This document shows positions 9,876-17,454 of a DNA stretch of 23,720 bases, piece after piece. Every line of letters starts with the position of its first letter. Position 1 is the first letter of the stretch. Below the pieces are notes generated by a model. It was not told the origin of the DNA and did no database searches. It worked only from the letters and a program-made list of their open reading frames with translations. Made by a program: the position numbers and the translations under genes. This DNA comes from a virus, in the IMG/VR virus record IMGVR_UViG_3300028361_000125, positions 1 to 23,720 of that record; one strand, written 5' to 3'.

Positions 9876-10901
9876 CTAAACCCCCCAAGCTATCCATGAG
9901 TATCCAAAGTAGACAGACGCAGACATCGTGCTAGAGCCTCTTATAATTTCTGCTGTAAATTGTGTTGTGGATATGTCGTGTGCTGCAGCTGAGTAGATTG
10001 CTCCAAAGTTTCCAGTCATAGCCGTGATGCTCGTCGCTGCTGATGGCGTTTTGTATCCCAATATACTTATCTGCACACCCAGTACAGTAGTAAATGCTGT
10101 CGGAAAAGTAACTGTATCTGTAGTGTTTATTGAACCAGATCCTTGAACCTGCCCCCAACCCATTTGCGTAATAACACCAGCAGTAGTGGCGTTTGCTATG
10201 GAGTTCGAGTCGTCCGTTTGTGTTCTTCTCTGCAGCTTAACACCTGGAGCAGAAGAATTGTTAATTTGTGCGATTGTAGGTGATGCAATCGTTTTATTAG
10301 ATAGAGTTGCTGCTGCTGCACGTTCTGTAGCGTTAGATGTGTTGTCTACGTTACCCAGTCCTACCATAGTAGAAGTTATACCTGATACTGTACCTGTAAA
10401 TGTAGGTGAAACTAAGTTTGCTTTTAAGTTCAGTGCTGTTTGTTGAGCTGTCGATACAGGCTTACCAGCATCAGTTGTGTTATCTACGTTAGATACGCTA
10501 GAAGCTGTTGCTGCGTTGTCTGCTTTAGTCCCTTGTGTTGCTGTTGCGTAGTCGCTTGTATCAAAGGCTTTTACTTGGGCGAGATTGGTTACTTCAGAGT
10601 CCATGAGTGCGCCAGCTGCTGTTACATTAGTAGCATCTGTTACGTCAGCGCTTGCTTCAATTTCAGCTACTTTAGCTGCATCTGTGTATGATACTTTGGC
10701 GGTGTTGGCGGAAACAGCTGAGTTATTAGCTACTTCAGTATCAAAGTCAGATACCTGAGAGGCGGTTACTGTCACACCCTTGCTTAGATTAGCTATTGTA
10801 GTTTTCTTGCTTAGTCCACCACCTGTTTCTTGTATCTCTACTTCATCAGTAGATACTGGTGTTGTCTTTGCTGTTAAGTCGTTGATTTCTTTGTTAGCCA
10901 T
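9876..10901 (-). CDS. Tail fibre with collar-type repeats
   Basis: 341 residues, ATG at 10901 after AGGAG. The N-terminus (MANKEINDLTAKTTP) is typical of phage fibre attachment regions. The middle carries phrases that recur in phage tail fibres: VTVTASQVSDFDTEVANN near residue 44, LVSPTFTGTV and VGLGNVDNTSNATE in the collar-repeat region around 160-190. The last 100 residues are beta-rich and end FGYSWIAWGV, like the tip of many receptor-binding fibres. It is the third of three consecutive, unrelated-looking fibre or surface genes in this operon. It probably contacts the host surface; the receptor cannot be inferred. Confidence 0.75.
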   Translation of the reverse strand: MANKEINDLTAKTTPVSTDEVEIQETGGGLSKKTTIANLSKGVTVTASQVSDFDTEVANNSAVSANTAKVSYTDAAKVAEIEASADVTDATNVTAAGALMDSEVTNLAQVKAFDTSDYATATQGTKADNAATASSVSNVDNTTDAGKPVSTAQQTALNLKANLVSPTFTGTVSGITSTMVGLGNVDNTSNATERAAAATLSNKTIASPTIAQINNSSAPGVKLQRRTQTDDSNSIANATTAGVITQMGWGQVQGSGSINTTDTVTFPTAFTTVLGVQISILGYKTPSAATSITAMTGNFGAIYSAAAHDISTTQFTAEIIRGSSTMSASVYFGYSWIAWGV

Positions 10902-10919
10902 TATGTCTCCTATTATAAC

Positions 10920-12293
10920 CTATTTATATATTCTGATGTTGCCACTATCATCTACCCTGATGTCACCTATGTCTGTAATACGCTTGATCGGTACATCTAC
11001 AACTCCACTGTCTGCTGTAAGGTCGAATGAACCCTCGCTGGCTACTATCTCAGTTGTTTGTACCACTGTTCCGTTATCGGCTGTAAATGTGTAGTTACCT
11101 TCTGCTCCTACGACGGTAGCTGTTACTACTGCCACTATAGTTCCATTGTCAGCAGTCAAGCTAAATGAACCCTCTTGTGCTGTGATTTCACTTGTCTGAG
11201 TTACTACTCCGTTATCAGCAGTCAGAGTAAAGTTACCTTCTTGTGCCACTATGGTTGCAGGCTGGGTGATAGCTCCATTATCAGCGGTCAATGTGAAGTT
11301 GCCCTCTTGTGAAATTATCTCGGTAGTCTGAGTAACATTACCCTGGTCGGCTGTTAGGTCTAGTGTTCCTTCATCACCTTGTACGCTAGATGTAGCGGTT
11401 ACTGTTCCACCATCAGCAGTTAGTGTGAAGCTAGTCTCTTGTCCGATTATCTCAGTAGTAGATGATAGTTCTCCATTGTCTGCAGTTAGGTCGTAAGTTC
11501 CCTCTGCACCTGTAATAATTGAAGTAGCTATTACTTCTCCATTATCACTGGTTAGGCTAAAGTTGCCCTCGTCACCTACGAGTGGTCTGACGTTAGTTAT
11601 TTCACCGTTATCAGCAGTAAGTGCGAATGAACCCTCTTGTGCGACTATTTCAGTAGTCTGAGTAACTGAACCGTTATCGGCAGACAAATTAAATGTACCC
11701 TTATCCTCGTAGCGTTCAGTGATAGTAATAAGGTATCTGAGGTCTGATTCAACATCATATATCTGACCACTAACAGGTCTGAGCATTTTACCGTCTTGGT
11801 CTATGAACCATCTAGGGTTGTATACAGCTTCAAAGTGTACATCTCCCTTATCGTCTATGTGTAGTCCTTTGGTGGTACTACCAGAGATTACAGTGTTTCC
11901 AGCAGGGATTGTTCCGTTATCTGCTGTGAGAGTGAAGTTGCCTACTGCTCCTTGTATCTCTGTAGTTTGGGTGAGTTCTCCATTGTCGGCGGTAAGAGCG
12001 TAGTTAGATTCAGCACCTACTACTGTTAGGGTTGATGTGATCGTGCCATTATCGGCAGTTAAACTAAAGTCAGACTCTGCACCAGTAATCTCTGTGGTCT
12101 GCGAAACGTCTCCGTTGTCTGCACTCAGAGCGAAGTTGCCTATAGCTCCTATGATTTCAGTTCGTTGTACTACTTCACCGTTATCGGCAGTCAAGTTGAA
12201 GCTAGACTCTTGAGCCGTAATAGTAGCACCTACTGGCTCTAATTCTTCTAATGCTCCTATCGGTGCTGTGGATAGTGGAGTAAAACCTATCAC
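10920..12293 (-). CDS. Virion surface protein made of sixteen 22-residue repeats
   Basis: 457 residues with GTG start at 12293, three bases after the TAG of the upstream gene. Five repeats begin at residues 32, 54, 76, 98 and 120 (exactly 22 apart), then comes a non-repeat insert (about 142-200, with GLHIDDKGDVHFEA and RWFIDQDGK). Eleven more repeats start at 201, 223, 245, 267, 289, 311, 333, 355, 377, 401 and 423; only one of the steps is not 22. The consensus is aromatic-x-LTADNG-x-V-x-QTTEI followed by about six residues ending in E-G. The C-terminus GDIRVDDSGNIRIYK echoes the insert. The rhythm resembles GSFxLTGxxAxL repeats seen in other phage virion proteins. A beta-rich fibre or decoration role is inferred. 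Confidence 0.7.
   Translation of the reverse strand: MIGFTPLSTAPIGALEELEPVGATITAQESSFNLTADNGEVVQRTEIIGAIGNFALSADNGDVSQTTEITGAESDFSLTADNGTITSTLTVVGAESNYALTADNGELTQTTEIQGAVGNFTLTADNGTIPAGNTVISGSTTKGLHIDDKGDVHFEAVYNPRWFIDQDGKMLRPVSGQIYDVESDLRYLITITERYEDKGTFNLSADNGSVTQTTEIVAQEGSFALTADNGEITNVRPLVGDEGNFSLTSDNGEVIATSIITGAEGTYDLTADNGELSSTTEIIGQETSFTLTADGGTVTATSSVQGDEGTLDLTADQGNVTQTTEIISQEGNFTLTADNGAITQPATIVAQEGNFTLTADNGVVTQTSEITAQEGSFSLTADNGTIVAVVTATVVGAEGNYTFTADNGTVVQTTEIVASEGSFDLTADSGVVDVPIKRITDIGDIRVDDSGNIRIYK
10998..12200 (-). repeat. 66-bp coding tandem repeat, 5 + 11 units
   Basis: The DNA under the sixteen protein repeats has a 66-bp period in two blocks, about 11871-12200 and 10998-11693, separated by the unique insert. 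Units share a core encoding LTADNG but differ at many silent sites, so the array is old or held by protein-level selection rather than recently expanded. Confidence 0.85.
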
Positions 12294-12296
12294 GGT

Positions 12297-13067
12297 CTAT
12301 CTCACTTTTTTAATAACAAATTGATGGCAATCATCAGCGATTTCACCACCACTTGTGTTGATTGTATATGCGCCGTCAGAATCTTCTACTCTTGTGCCTA
12401 CCTCTATGTAATCTCCTGCACCAAGCTCTAATGTATAGATAAGACCTGTAGTCATGTTTCCATAAGCTGAACCTCTGGCGTAGTTACGGAGTGAGCCACC
12501 TCGGAGAGATGAGCCACCGTTTATCTTATAAATACCCTGTAATGTAGTTCTTGATGAGCCTGTAGTCTGTGCGCCACCAATAAATACAACTTCGTACCAG
12601 CCAGCTAATGCTACTGTTACTCTTTCGCTGTTCGTTACAGTTGAGTGAGTGTAGTTATCATCTTTGAACATCTCACCATCCCATGTCCAATAGACCTCTG
12701 TACCGTTAGCACCACCCACATTTTGGTTGACAGTTGATGTCTTATTGAGGATTATCATTGGCTCTTTAACTTCTTTGGCGGGTATTGTGATGAACACATC
12801 TTTGCTACCAGCACTCCAGCTTACCGCTGCATTTGAATTACTAGAAGCGGTTATTGTTGTTCTTGCTAGTAGAGTACCTGAAGTCGTAAAAGTACCAAGT
12901 CCTACTTCCCAGTCTGTACCGTCAGTGACAGTGTAGTAGCAAGTATCTGAGTTACTTAGGGCATCACTAAAAGACTGGTAGCCTGTTGCTGCTCCAGCTA
13001 ATGTGTACGTTCCAGTACCAGTTGTTGTAGTGGTCTCTTTGACCCTATCTGCATAGACTAACGCCAT
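12297..13067 (-). CDS. Tail fibre protein with C1q-like tip
   Basis: 256 residues, ATG at 13067 after AGGAG. The first 100 residues (MALVYADRVKETTTTTGTGT, then GTLLARTTITASSNSNAAVS and DVFITIPAKEV) form a domain that recurs at the N-terminus of many phage fibre proteins. Residues about 105-256 look like a C1q/TNF-type jelly roll: ERVTVALAGWYEVVFIGG in the middle, YTLELGAGDYIEVGTRV near 210, and a final beta strand FVIKKVR. The trimeric receptor-binding tip is inferred from this resemblance. The next gene starts at GTG three bases after its stop, so the two products are probably made together. Confidence 0.75.
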   Translation of the reverse strand: MALVYADRVKETTTTTGTGTYTLAGAATGYQSFSDALSNSDTCYYTVTDGTDWEVGLGTFTTSGTLLARTTITASSNSNAAVSWSAGSKDVFITIPAKEVKEPMIILNKTSTVNQNVGGANGTEVYWTWDGEMFKDDNYTHSTVTNSERVTVALAGWYEVVFIGGAQTTGSSRTTLQGIYKINGGSSLRGGSLRNYARGSAYGNMTTGLIYTLELGAGDYIEVGTRVEDSDGAYTINTSGGEIADDCHQFVIKKVR

Positions 13068-13076
13068 TGGTTACTC

Positions 13077-13457
13077 CTAAGCTACGTCAGATATTTCAGC
13101 TACGTCTACTGCACTAATGTCTAGTGGTGAGCCTGAGTTAGTTGATTCACTTGTTACTGTTGTTACATGTAGTAGAGTTGTGCCTACTGAGAACGCTAGA
13201 TGTGATGCTGTGCCGTTTGCTGAGGCGTTGTTGCCTGTTTGTGCGCCCAATGTTAGCTTGCGACCACTTGTGTCACCGTTTGCTACTGTCCAGTCACCAT
13301 TTCCTGCTCCTGCTGTTAGCGTGTAGTTACCTAGTGTATAGGTTGTTGTTGCCTGTGTATAAGTCGTAGGTTGTGTTGAACATACGTCTACTCTTGTTGC
13401 TGTTGCGATTACTGCTAACATTCCGTCTAATGTTGCATCTGGTGTGAACTTTGCCAT
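13077..13457 (-). CDS. Conserved small phage virion protein
   Basis: 126 residues, ATG at 13457 with GAAGG upstream. The pattern MAKFTPDATLDGMLAVIATA then VDVCSTQPTTYTQA, DTSGRKLTLGAQTG and NGTASHLAFSVGTT is one I recognise from small conserved proteins encoded next to fibre genes in many phages. The protein is Thr/Ala/Gly rich, beta-rich, and without membrane segments. It lies 9 bases before the C1q-like fibre gene. A structural or fibre-attachment role is inferred from context only. Confidence 0.6.
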   Translation of the reverse strand: MAKFTPDATLDGMLAVIATATRVDVCSTQPTTYTQATTTYTLGNYTLTAGAGNGDWTVANGDTSGRKLTLGAQTGNNASANGTASHLAFSVGTTLLHVTTVTSESTNSGSPLDISAVDVAEISDVA

Positions 13458-13474
13458 TTATTTGCCTTCTTTCG

Positions 13475-14395
13475 TTATGAATAACTGAGCGATGCCCTGT
13501 TATCCCATATATTATTAAATTGAGAATCCCCATCAGCCCACATGGTAATTACACCTGAGCTGGTGTCGAGTCTCTTGATTTGCCAAACAGCACCACTTGA
13601 AGCACTACCTATAGGTGCGTTACCTATATAGACTGTATTAGCCACTGTATCATCGACCCTATTAGCTAGTGTTGGGCTTGCTGTTGGCAATGCACCCTCT
13701 ACCATGAACGGAGCTATAGATGAACTTCCGCCACCGCCACCACCACTAGGTGTATCACGTATCTCTTTTAATAACTTATTAGAGGCTTTTAGTTCTTTTT
13801 CTATGTTGGTAGTGTCTGTTGGTATTTGGGCGGGGATTACTATCTTCTTGATAGCCCCCTCTATAGCCTTGAGGTCCTTTGTGAGGGGCTTTAGGTCAGG
13901 TGCGTCTACTTTTACCACTGGTGCGTCTACGTTTACTACAGGGGCTTCTACGTTGGTTTCCTGAGCTTGTACGGCTGCTTCTACCTTGCCTATTAGCTTA
14001 GATAGCTCGCTGAACTGCTCTGTATAGTCTACAAACTTCTGTTCCTCTGTTTCTGCGTGGTCTTTTGGTATCTCTTTGACTTCTTTGAGAACATTATTCA
14101 TAACCTCTGTTAGTGGGGTGATGTCTACATTCTCATGTGTTTTTAGCGTCTCATGTAATGAGCTTAGTGCCTCTGTAACTTCTTTGGAGTCCTCGCTAGT
14201 TGCGTAGCCCTCTATTTGGTTGATAACAGCAGTCTTTGTAGTCTTGCCGTCCATGTAGTCAACTACCATCTTAGCGGTCTTAACAATAGTTTCTTGCAAG
14301 TCTAAGTTAGCTATCTGATTCTTAGAGTCTTGGTTAGCCTCTTTAGCTTGCTGTGCTTTCTGGTCTTGTACTTGTCTTAGGCCGCTTAAATCCAT
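13475..14395 (-). CDS. Coiled-coil virion protein with conserved C-terminal domain
   Basis: 306 residues, ATG at 14395 after AAGGA. Residues 1-145 are helical and charged, likely coiled coil. Residues about 148-172 contain short repeats (VEAPVVNVDAPVVKVDAPDL). A six-Gly hinge lies near 220. The last 65 residues (NTVYIGNAPIGSASSGAVWQ, IKRLD, WADGDSQFNNIWDNRASLSY) form a compact domain that I have seen at the end of many phage structural proteins. The order stalk, hinge, globular domain suggests a fibre or head-surface attachment. The start follows the long hairpin at 14417-14481. Confidence 0.6.
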   Translation of the reverse strand: MDLSGLRQVQDQKAQQAKEANQDSKNQIANLDLQETIVKTAKMVVDYMDGKTTKTAVINQIEGYATSEDSKEVTEALSSLHETLKTHENVDITPLTEVMNNVLKEVKEIPKDHAETEEQKFVDYTEQFSELSKLIGKVEAAVQAQETNVEAPVVNVDAPVVKVDAPDLKPLTKDLKAIEGAIKKIVIPAQIPTDTTNIEKELKASNKLLKEIRDTPSGGGGGGSSSIAPFMVEGALPTASPTLANRVDDTVANTVYIGNAPIGSASSGAVWQIKRLDTSSGVITMWADGDSQFNNIWDNRASLSYS

Positions 14396-14416
14396 ATTGT
14401 TCCTTGTTAATTGGTT

Positions 14417-14481
14417 GCCCCTTTATTATACCTTAGTATTCTGCCGTCTGTCGGTATACTATCGTTGGTATATTAAGGGGC
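14417..14481 (-). other. Long nested hairpin downstream of the capsid cassette
   Basis: GCCCCTT at 14417-14423 pairs with AAGGGGC at 14475-14481. Inside it TATACC pairs with GGTATA, then TAGTAT with ATACTA, then CCG with CGG around a 5-base loop. Together this gives one hairpin of about 65 nt with small internal loops. No U-tract follows on either strand, so it is not a standard intrinsic terminator. An RNA-processing or attenuation site between capsid and tail genes is inferred. Confidence 0.6.
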
Positions 14482-14490
14482 TATTAGTTA

Positions 14491-14850
14491 CTACGCTTCT
14501 CGCGTGAGTGTTCCGCTAACAGCTGTGATGTTCCAACCAGTTGTTCCGTTACCAACTAAGGTCACGAATGAACCTGCTGGCTGGTTAGTAAAGATTACAT
14601 CTTTGTTGTCTGCTGCTGTGAATCCGTTACCTGCAATGAGGTCTGCTGCTGCTGGGCTAACTGCTAGAGTTATACCTGGTGCGCCTACACGGAATGTGAA
14701 GCTATACCCGACTACTGTTACTGGAAGTGTTACTACTGAAGTAACTGTTACGTCTTGGACTAGTCCCTGGTCTTCAATCGCCATTGTATCTGTTGATGCA
14801 CTGATGGTTGCTGACTCTTGGTGACCCATTCCTCTTAAATCTACTGACAT
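14491..14850 (-). CDS. Head decoration-like virion protein
   Basis: 119 residues, ATG at 14850 with AAAGG upstream, two bases after the stop of the 59-residue gene. It is beta-rich and begins MSVDLRGMGHQESATIS. The stretch LAVSPAAADLIAGNGFTAAD then NKDVIFTNQPAGSFVTLVGN and GWNITAVSGTLTREA matches a small protein I associate with capsid surfaces or head-neck regions of tailed phages. Its position directly after the major capsid gene supports a decoration or minor head role. No membrane segment or catalytic motif is visible. Confidence 0.6.
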   Translation of the reverse strand: MSVDLRGMGHQESATISASTDTMAIEDQGLVQDVTVTSVVTLPVTVVGYSFTFRVGAPGITLAVSPAAADLIAGNGFTAADNKDVIFTNQPAGSFVTLVGNGTTGWNITAVSGTLTREA

Positions 14851-14852
14851 AT

Positions 14853-15032
14853 TTATTTACCTTTCTTTGGTGCGACTTCCTCTTTCACGCTAGCTTTGGC
14901 ACGGTGGGCTTCAAGAGCCGCTTCTACCGCTTCTGCCTGTTTACGGTTTTCTTCAGCAAGACGTACTTGCCTCTGATGGTTGTATTTAGCTGATGCTTGG
15001 ATTTCTATAATCGCTTCTTTTGTTAGTGCCAT
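14853..15032 (-). CDS. Small helical charged protein (59 residues)
   Basis: The chosen start is ATG at 15032 (MALTKEAIIEIQAS), because AAGGAG sits eight bases before it; the frame is open 27 bases further upstream but lacks a comparable site. The protein is almost entirely helical, rich in Lys, Glu, Ala and Gln, and ends in a basic tail. A 6-base inverted repeat (15047-15052 with 15057-15062) lies between the capsid stop and this start. No family is recognised. Placement between capsid and decoration-like genes suggests a head-assembly accessory, which is inference. Confidence 0.6.
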   Translation of the reverse strand: MALTKEAIIEIQASAKYNHQRQVRLAEENRKQAEAVEAALEAHRAKASVKEEVAPKKGK

Positions 15033-15072
15033 TGTTTTCTCCTTATTAGTTGTTATCAACTATGCGAGAGTT

Positions 15073-15909
15073 CTACGCAGTTTTGTGGATACCGATGCAG
15101 TTGACTTTATTAACATCAACGAATGCGTCGTATCGGTGGCGGTATTCAAGCTGATCGCCTGATACACCTACTGGGTTTTTGTGTAGTGTGTAGTCAACTA
15201 ACTTCTCTGGTGATACACATACGCTTGGGTGTGTGATGACTAGGTCGGTGTTAGCTGGCATACGAACTGATGGTACTTCTACTAGCTTAACGCCGTCGAT
15301 AGTTCCAAGTACACCTGATTTCTTATCTTTGTAAGACAAGTCAGATGAATCAAGTAGTGTTGACTGCTTGATGAAGTTTACGTAGGCAGGAGTAAGCAGT
15401 GCTACTCGTCCTTCTACTGGTGCTTCTTTGTCGCTAATATCAGCGTTGATAGTTAGGAAGTTCGTGTAAGCGTTAGCTGCTGTGGTAGCTCCGTCTGCAA
15501 CGATGTCGTCACGACCTGCTTCTTCACCAGCTGTTACGATTGTCTGAATGATGTATGTGTCAATTTCAGGGATTGTAACATTCTTAGTTGCTTGTGCTAG
15601 GTATTTACCTGGCTTACGAACCATCATTGAGTCTGTGTAGTTACTCTTGTCGATAGTTTTTGTCCATGCACGGTCTCGTGAGAGTGTGAATGTCTGTACT
15701 GTGTCTTCTACTTCTGTAGCGTTACCGTATCGAGCTTGTCCTCCGTTTACGTTATAGTCGCCCATTGTAGGGTCAGTTAGTGTGTAAACGTTAATTGCGT
15801 TAACACCGTCCCATGACCAGTTCTGGTTAGTTACCATTTTAGTCTTGCGACCAGCTGATAGTGCTTCAGAAGTTTTCTTCTCAAATTTACTGGCTAAGTT
15901 TACTGCCAT
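15073..15909 (-). CDS. Major capsid protein
   Basis: 278 residues, ATG at 15909 with AAAGG upstream, 28 bases after the scaffold-like gene. Typical capsid features are visible: ALSAGRKTKMVTNQNWSWDG near the N-terminus, FTLSRDRAWTKTIDKSNYTD near residue 75, the helical segment NVTIPEIDTYIIQTIV, then VALLTPAYVNFIKQS near 165, ending VDVNKVNCIGIHKTA. This layout (N-arm, a strand crossing the dimer contact, spine helix, A-domain end) fits an HK97-fold capsid protein. The long acidic gene just upstream fits a scaffold. Family-level subdivision cannot be made by eye. Confidence 0.85.
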   Translation of the reverse strand: MAVNLASKFEKKTSEALSAGRKTKMVTNQNWSWDGVNAINVYTLTDPTMGDYNVNGGQARYGNATEVEDTVQTFTLSRDRAWTKTIDKSNYTDSMMVRKPGKYLAQATKNVTIPEIDTYIIQTIVTAGEEAGRDDIVADGATTAANAYTNFLTINADISDKEAPVEGRVALLTPAYVNFIKQSTLLDSSDLSYKDKKSGVLGTIDGVKLVEVPSVRMPANTDLVITHPSVCVSPEKLVDYTLHKNPVGVSGDQLEYRHRYDAFVDVNKVNCIGIHKTA

Positions 15910-15937
15910 AATGGTTTGCCTTTCTTAATTGCAAACT

Positions 15938-16777
15938 CTAATTGACGCTATTAAACTCCGTATCGAAGTCATCTAGGTCTTGGTCTTTTGGCGCTTCTTT
16001 TGGTGTTCTAGTCGGCTTGGCTGTGGTACGAGTTTTCTCCGCCTGCTTCTTTTTTGTTTGCTCCCTAGCACCAATATTGCGAAATTGACCAATAGAGTCC
16101 ATTTCTTCTTTTAAATATTGGTACACATCACCTGTAACTTTAATTGGATTGCCGTTCTTGTCCTTTTGAACGTACATAGCTTCGAACTTATCTAGTTGGC
16201 GGGCTATATACTCCTTAGTCTGAGTATCGGCTTTGTCTATCCCTAATTCAGTTGCCGCTCGGCGTATTGCTACGTCCATTGACTGTTGATTTAGTTCTAT
16301 ACGTTCCTTTTGTATGTTAAAGGCTTCTACCTCTAATTGACGCTTCTGCAACTCTTGTTCATCCCCTTCGGCTTCCTGTAGGTAGCGGTCTAGGTTTGCT
16401 TTCTCGTTAGCTTCTTTAGTCTCACGCAGTTGGCGTTCGGCTTCTCGTCTTTTAAAGGCTTCGTGGGCTAGTTCCTTCTGACCCTTGTCTTCGGGTTCTT
16501 CCACTTCTGAGGCTGTGTCTTCCTCTGACTCGGGTTCTTCTTCTACCTCTTTGGCAGGAGTTTCTTCTTCGTCGTCATCTTCATCAGATTCTTCTTTGGA
16601 GTCGTCCGTCGATTCGTCCTCAGATTCAGTGTCTTCTTCTACATCGTCGGTTGATTCTTCATCAAATGATGCGTCGTCTTCCTCTAATGCGTCGAAAGGA
16701 TCACTCTCGTCTTCTGTTGATGTTGCTTCCGATACACTTGTATCTTCTGCTGTCTGTGCTTCTTCAGCGTCAGGCAT
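15938..16777 (-). CDS. Acidic scaffold-like protein
   Basis: 279 residues from ATG at 16777 (MPDAEEAQTAEDTSVSE). The frame stays open to a GTG at 16795, but GGAG is placed correctly for the ATG and nothing suitable precedes the GTG. The first 100 residues are extremely acidic (Asp, Glu, Ser repeats such as DSKEESDEDDDEEE). Residues about 100-210 are helical with heptad-like charge (FKRREAERQLRETKEANEKA). The end is basic, then acidic. An acidic, helical protein directly before the capsid gene is the usual position and composition of a phage scaffold; the sequence gives no direct proof of scaffold function or of a protease domain. Confidence 0.7.
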   Translation of the reverse strand: MPDAEEAQTAEDTSVSEATSTEDESDPFDALEEDDASFDEESTDDVEEDTESEDESTDDSKEESDEDDDEEETPAKEVEEEPESEEDTASEVEEPEDKGQKELAHEAFKRREAERQLRETKEANEKANLDRYLQEAEGDEQELQKRQLEVEAFNIQKERIELNQQSMDVAIRRAATELGIDKADTQTKEYIARQLDKFEAMYVQKDKNGNPIKVTGDVYQYLKEEMDSIGQFRNIGAREQTKKKQAEKTRTTAKPTRTPKEAPKDQDLDDFDTEFNSVN

Positions 16778-16892
16778 ATTTGCTCCGTTCTCCACGTATT
16801 AGGTGTGGCGACCATACTGTTATTTTTAGAGGGGTTAGCCTCGTGCATTATTTAAAGACTTGCCTACAGTCATGGGGTTTGGGAGTTAACCC

Positions 16893-16925
16893 TGTGGGAC
16901 ACTACGGTTTTGGTAGTACCCCACA
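16893..16925 (-). other. Hairpin upstream of the scaffold gene
   Basis: The 13-base arms 16893-16905 and 16913-16925 pair at 11 positions (TGTGGG with CCCACA and ACTAC with GTAGT) around a 7-base loop. The hairpin lies in the 180-base gap between the 64-residue gene and the scaffold start. No U-tract follows on either strand. The rest of the gap shows no gene or convincing promoter. Confidence 0.6.
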
Positions 16926-16957
16926 CGACTAACTGACCATTCTAGCCATACAGACCT

Positions 16958-17152
16958 TCATCTTGTACCCCTGTTAAATTTAAAGTGCCTATGGTTTGGG
17001 TGTCCAGCGTTTTCACAACTCATTACCTCGCCTCTGTCTACCCAGAAGTGATTAACTGCTGGTAGAGTGTCCATGTTTAGTTCATACTCAGTGCGGCGCT
17101 TAATCTCTTCGTCTATAGCTTCTTGGTCATCTATTGGCGCGGTTGGTGTCAT
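16958..17152 (-). CDS. Small protein with Cys/His cluster (64 residues)
   Basis: ATG at 17152 overlaps the TGA of the upstream gene (ATGA), with GGGAG at good spacing inside that gene. The C-terminal part contains MSCENAGHPNHRHFKF: one Cys and three His in a short span that could bind a metal, though a single Cys makes a classic zinc finger unlikely. The N-terminal half is acidic and helical. No family is recognised. It belongs to a coupled set portal, 101-residue gene, this gene. Confidence 0.6.
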   Translation of the reverse strand: MTPTAPIDDQEAIDEEIKRRTEYELNMDTLPAVNHFWVDRGEVMSCENAGHPNHRHFKFNRGTR

Positions 17153-17454
17153 TTCTTCTCCCTCATAATTGCTGCTATACGTGACTTGAGGTTCTGCATT
17201 GAAGCTTTATAAAGTTTGAGTGCTTTAACTTCTGCTGTGATGTCACCATCTTTATCAATAAGGTCTAGCTGTCGTAGGATGACTGCGTTAGTCTCTTTGT
17301 CTATTTCTTTATTGAATACTTCTACTGCTGGTAGTATCTTGGCTCTAGCTTGTACCTTTACTTCTGCTTTCTCTTCCTTCTTTAACTTGACTCGCTCTAG
17401 CTTCTCGGCTGTTGCTGAGTTCATACCTGTGTATAGTGCTGAATCGTCTCTCAT
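17149..17454 (-). CDS. Small helical protein downstream of portal (101 residues)
   Basis: ATG at 17454 overlaps the portal stop in an ATGA junction, so it is translated by coupling to portal. The protein is helical and Lys/Glu rich (EKLERVKLKKEEKAEVKVQA, later LYKASMQNLKSRIAAIMREK), likely a coiled coil. No enzyme or membrane motif is visible. Its fixed link to portal suggests a role in head assembly or DNA packaging, but I do not recognise the family. Confidence 0.6.
   Translation of the reverse strand: MRDDSALYTGMNSATAEKLERVKLKKEEKAEVKVQARAKILPAVEVFNKEIDKETNAVILRQLDLIDKDGDITAEVKALKLYKASMQNLKSRIAAIMREKK

Noticed and set aside
14417-14481. Intrinsic terminator
   Set aside because: The stem is long but neither strand has a U-rich run after it, and the following genes have no new promoter that I can see.
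16485-16802. Ser-rich 105-residue plus-strand ORF
   Set aside because: It is the antisense of the Asp/Glu-rich scaffold-like gene, whose acidic codons read as Ser on the other strand; no ribosome-binding site supports it.
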